DNA of 64,000 bases from Pyrocephalus nanus. Lineage: Eukaryota > Chordata > Aves > Passeriformes > Tyrannidae. Under the pieces are notes generated by a model. The model was not told the origin of the DNA and did not search any database. It saw only the letters and a list, made by a program, of their open reading frames with translations. This document shows positions 60,209 through 64,000 of the stretch, piece by piece. Position 1 is the stretch's first letter. Each line of letters starts with the position of its first letter. The translations under genes were made by a program, and so were the position numbers. The DNA lies in assembly GCA_038380795.1 (NCBI GenBank), contig CM076274.1, forward strand, positions 17,020,027 to 17,084,026. The letters are read 5' to 3'.

Positions 60209-60582
60209 GAAGGTGATTTCCAGTGCAAGCTCATGTCCCTCTTCTGGACCAAAACAGATTACAGCCAAGCCTGAAAACCCGTAGTGGTGACTGGTTGCTA
60301 TGGCTATGAAAAGGAAAGAGCCAGCTTTCCTCAAAAGCACACTCAAACAGGAGGACAAGCTCCCCTGATTACAAGCAGTACAGAAATGTGCAGGTTTAGA
60401 TTTCAAAAAAATGGGTTTTGGTGTCTAAATCAGGCACCTTTCCCTGCTCGCTGTGTTCCAGTAAAATGAACGCCTCCAGGCTGCCCTGAGGAGAAGTAAC
60501 AAGAAAGCTAAAACACACATTTCCTGACAGAACTCATCATCTCTTGTCTACCATTCTTCATTAGCTAATTTCAAAGCAACTT

Positions 60583-60600
60583 AAAAAAAAAAAAAAAAAA
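60583..60600. repeat. Mononucleotide A run (18)
   Basis: Uninterrupted run of A. Confidence 0.9.
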
Positions 60601-61178
60601 GGCCCATATCAACAAGATAACGACAGCTCAGAGAAAGAAGGGGCTTGTCTGTCACAAGGAAGTAAAATATGGGTAATTTCAAGAATATAGGACTGCCTAC
60701 TTTAGAAACATTTTGCTTGCACGTGCCTGGCAAATCTGATTTTTAGTTTTATTTCAGAAGTGTCCTCCGTCTCTTCTGGTATTTTGCCTTCAGCTGCAAT
60801 CTTTAATTTCGTGAGATGGTTGTAGAGGTATACATGGATAAAAAAGTTATCGTGAAAATTTCCAAATATTCCAAGCTGTTTGCATGAAGAGGAAATCAAG
60901 CCACAGCAGCTTTTCATATGGAGCTGAGCCATACCAGTGGAATGCTTATGTACAGTCACAAGTATCTATGGTAACAGCAAATTCTCTCACATTGCCACAG
61001 GACTCACACTTGTTCCTTCCTTGTCTTTTATGTGATACACTGGCTGGGACCGAAGAGACCCATGAGAGCACCCAGTCAATACCTCTCCAAAATTACAATT
61101 AAAATGGAGTATCCTACCACACAGCACGCTTTCCAGAGCTGAATACTGAGGCAGGGAGCAGAAGTCCTGCCCTTACAC

Positions 61179-61200
61179 CTTCTGAAAGGACTTTCAGAAG
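61179..61200. repeat. Perfect 10-bp inverted repeat with 2-base spacer
   Basis: CTTCTGAAAG (61179-61188) and CTTTCAGAAG (61191-61200) are perfect reverse complements separated by GA. The core contains TTCTGAAAG, close to a STAT-type symmetric site TTCNNNGAA. Confidence 0.9.
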
Positions 61201-62591
61201 TCAGAATGGCTTCTGGTCAGCAACTTCATTTGTGCTGACTTTTTTTTCTCCGCGTAAGTTTTACTCCCTCTACCCTGACTTTTCCTCTCTTAGTTTAAGG
61301 CACTTCCCTTGACTCTGCCATTTCCTCTGTCCCAGAGTAATCACAACTCCCCTCAACTCCCATATGTCCCCCTAATGCCTTTCTAACATTGCTCCCCAAA
61401 ATGGAACTGCTATTCCAGATCCACTCTTGCCATCACAGTCAGCAGTGGTTTCCTGCTTCTCTCTTCCAGGGCTCAGCACTACACATTATTAGAGTTGTCA
61501 TTTCTGCTGCTTCATCATGTCACACAGTCATGCCTATTTGTCAGTCCTTTATTACCCCTACATCTCCCAGAGCTTCACAAGCCTTCCCCCTCTCAGTTCT
61601 GATTTATTTATCTTGGATTAGAAGCCCTAAATTCATTAGCGTGTCCTTTCACGGATTGAATCTCAAAGTAGTTTTTTGGCTGCATTTGGAATTTCTCTAG
61701 ATACCTTTGAATTTTTTTTTCCTTGGCATTTAGAGACTCATCTAATTTACTATAATCTGTCGCTTTTGATACAGCACTGTTTGTTCACTCTTTTAGATCA
61801 TCAAAGGACATATTAGCATCAAAAAAAAAAAAATTTAAAAAAAGAAGAAGAGAGATGGTGTTATTGCAAGTCCCTTCAAATGACCCTATGAGTTAACAGC
61901 TCTTTTCCATGGGGCTGAAGCTGCTGAAGCATTTTACTGGTATTTAGCCAGAGATGACCACAGCTAGCATTAGCCACAGGGAGGCTCACAGGCTCCTTGG
62001 CTGTTAGTTCAGACATCCTCCCAGGGAATTCAAACTCAAGATTTTGCATTTAATTGTGCTGATCCAGACAAAGAATAACAGAGAAACACAATGAAAGTGT
62101 AAGCTCAGGATTGAAAACAATAACCCTGAGTTGAATATATTTCAGTTTCAGTCACCAAAGTGAGGTCCTGTAGGTCACAAGAGGGTAGTTCCTTAAATAT
62201 TCAGGAGCAGAAATAAGTCATTAATTCTGTACATACAACTGATGTTTAGAACTCCTTAGAAATAATTGAGAAATTCTCCAGGGCTTGCCATGTAACCACT
62301 TAGGAGCTCCTGCAGTGGGAAACACACCCAACATGAGTGTTCAATGTGCAATAGTTATTACCTGCTGTGATTTTTGAAATGACACTTCAGAAACTGGGAG
62401 AAACCATGTATATTCAGATAAACCTAGAAAATTTCCAAGATGCAAAATATCTTTCGACTATAAACAATATATAAATTAAAACCAAAGCCAAGAAACCTTC
62501 CAAGATAATTGACAGAACAGAACATGTCTTTCTGGATATTGGAATGACAAGATGATAAATTATTTTCAGTGATAAACCCAGGCAGAAGCAA

Positions 62592-62606
62592 ACACACACA
62601 CACACA
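62592..62606. repeat. (CA)n microsatellite
   Basis: Seven CA units followed by an A-rich tail. Confidence 0.85.
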
Positions 62607-63533
62607 AAATCTTAAAGTAACCTAGGATAATTCAGAGTGGCTCAAAAATACCTTTAAAAAGTGTTCATTGTTCATCTGGTCAGCATGGTGATCAACAGAT
62701 TTTGAAACTGCATCCAGATGTTACCAACCTGGAAGTTTAGGTCCCCAAGACTACTCCAGACACCACTCAATTTGTGCAAATTAAATGTGAATGAATTTTT
62801 GTGTTCTCTCCTCAAAACTGGATGAGAGACTAAAAAAGAAAAATCCCTCAGCAGTAATGATGACAAGCCACATGATTTGGAGAACAGAGCAAGGCAATAG
62901 CTGAGCATGTCTGTCAGCAGAGGAGCCATCAGGAACAGCAAAGTGCATGGTTCACCTTTCATCTTTTATATGAACAACCACCAAAAGATCACTTTCCCAG
63001 ATTTTTTGCACAACATTTTGTATTTTTGTTCTATTAAGCTATTCTTTTACTCTCATAATCTCAAATGACACCCACTACACAGTGCTGATGTTTACTTTAT
63101 TTCTCCTTATTACAGGCCATCTTAAAGTCATTACCCTTTCCTCAGCATTACTCATGCGACCCATTATTTTCCCACTAATCAGAGCAGAGTCACAATTCCT
63201 CAAAAGCTTGTTCAGCTAACAGATGAAAATGTTATTTACTGGCTCATTGCACCAAGCCTGGCAGAACGTAAACCAGAGCAGGCACAGTTCTCGGCCCCTT
63301 TGCCTAAGCACACGTGACACCGACACCAACTTACAGGAGCAAAATAGAATTTCAGTAAAAAATAGATACAAAAACGCAACTGCCATGGTTTTCATGAGTT
63401 TGGAGAGTCCAAGCTGTCAAGTCCCAGTAGGGTGCAAGGCGATAACTATTCAGAAAAATGGGGCTTCTCCCTACCCAGCTCATTTGCTGCTCGAGCACTT
63501 ACCCTGCAGCACATCGTGTAAGTGGGACATTAA

Positions 63534-63558
63534 GGGAAGGGGGGGAAGAAAAGAAGGG
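63534..63558 (+). repeat. G-rich quadruplex-prone patch
   Basis: GGG, then AA, then a run of seven G, then ten purines, then GGG. Four G-triplets with loops of 2, 1 and 10 bases can be drawn. Confidence 0.5.
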
Positions 63559-64000
63559 ACATGGCAAAGAGCAGACAGAAAAACAGCAAAGAGAACAAGT
63601 TGTTACTTCACTACAGATTGTTTTTTATTCAGGTTTTCTTCCAAGGAAGTCTAAAAGTAACATTTATCTATGCAAGATCACACTGCCGTGCCATGAAGAT
63701 ATTCCTAAATTCCAGTAGTGTTCCAGAATCTGGCAAAACCAACACCAAAAAAAAAAAAATATATATAAAAAAAATCCCCATCAACAGTTTGGAAATATGG
63801 CCCTGCTCCCATTGTGTGTTCAACAATGTTCTCTTACATACACACTCAACCTAACCCAGTTGATCTCTGTCTTCAAAAACTTAATAAAAATTCAGAATTG
63901 GATGATTCTGCAAAAAAACATGGGTGCCAGCCATTTCCAGAGATCACACCCTGATCCAGCGTTTCTGGAATGGCACATACCACCTCTTGGCACAGTTCTT

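Larger units (their letters stand above)
60060..60330. other. Candidate conserved non-coding element with PBX-MEIS and RFX-like sites
   Basis: After a seven-unit (ATA) repeat (60070-60090), the sequence holds an exact TGATTGACAG at 60199-60208. Eighty-five bases on lies GTTGCTATGGCTAT (60294-60307), matching 12 of 14 positions of the degenerate RFX X-box GTHNYYATRRNAAC. CpG-containing words (TCTCCGAGGACG, AACGACC) persist. A 107-residue frame at 59882-60205 runs through the CR1 fragment and is not a gene. Conservation is inferred. Confidence 0.4.
60331..64000. other. Non-coding DNA; no gene seen
   Basis: Contains an A run (60583-60600), a 22-base hairpin (61179-61200), A-rich tracts (61821-61855, 63747-63774), a CA microsatellite (62592-62606) and a quadruplex-prone patch (63534-63558). 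The 143-residue frame at 63223-63654 overlaps two others in different phases and has no domain. No transposon ends recognised. Confidence 0.5.

Noticed and set aside
63223..63654. 143-residue plus-strand frame
   Set aside because: Two other phases are open over much of it, the product has no domain, and its later part is low-complexity Arg/Lys/Gly from G- and A-rich DNA.
1..64000. tRNA, rRNA, snRNA genes, CRISPR arrays, endogenous viral genes
   Set aside because: I looked for tRNA A/B boxes, U6/5S/7SK words, regularly spaced repeats and long retroviral-type frames on both strands and saw none that hold up.

Overview
The window looks like vertebrate, most probably avian, nuclear DNA with almost no genes. 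The organism call rests on three fragments that resemble the 3' part of CR1 LINEs, the dominant retrotransposon of birds and other sauropsids (16855-17000 minus, 56530-56780 plus, 59928-60035 plus), plus a weaker fourth at 20083-20135. Interspersed repeats are otherwise sparse, and the DNA is AT-rich with short GC-richer patches. There are no operons, bacterial-type genes, CRISPR arrays or insertion sequences. A turtle or crocodilian cannot be excluded from sequence alone, and I could not place the locus next to a named gene.

Layout: most open reading frames are short, overlap on both strands and have no recognisable domains, as expected by chance in 64 kb. Two places look more coding-like. 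At 52406-52635 (minus) a 230-base open segment is bounded by plausible splice sites and uses purine-first codons. At 9196-9279 (plus) 27 of 28 codons end in G or C although the surroundings are AT-rich. Neither could be assigned to a known protein with confidence. Immediately after the second lies a patch that resembles an ancient MIR-type SINE.

The rest alternates between plain, microsatellite-bearing DNA and repeat-free AT-rich blocks dense in homeodomain-type motifs. These blocks resemble conserved non-coding elements (about 881-1460, 3101-3330, 10501-10780, 13241-13810, 26781-27060, 28551-29160, 31900-33300, 38441-38780, 41400-41960, 45781-46130, 47631-48130, 50100-50720, 58331-58620, 60060-60330). 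Their conservation is inferred from composition and motif content; no alignment was possible. Three exact copies of the PBX-MEIS/PREP composite site TGATTGACAG (two only 41 bases apart) and a PBX-HOX-like TGATTGATGA suggest a regulatory desert that may serve a distant developmental gene.

I found no convincing undescribed biological system. The best leads are the candidate exon at 52406-52635, the TALE-site doublet at 10639-10691, the CpG-rich (CG)5 core inside an AT-rich candidate element near 1190, and a compact 39-base hairpin at 35248-35286.
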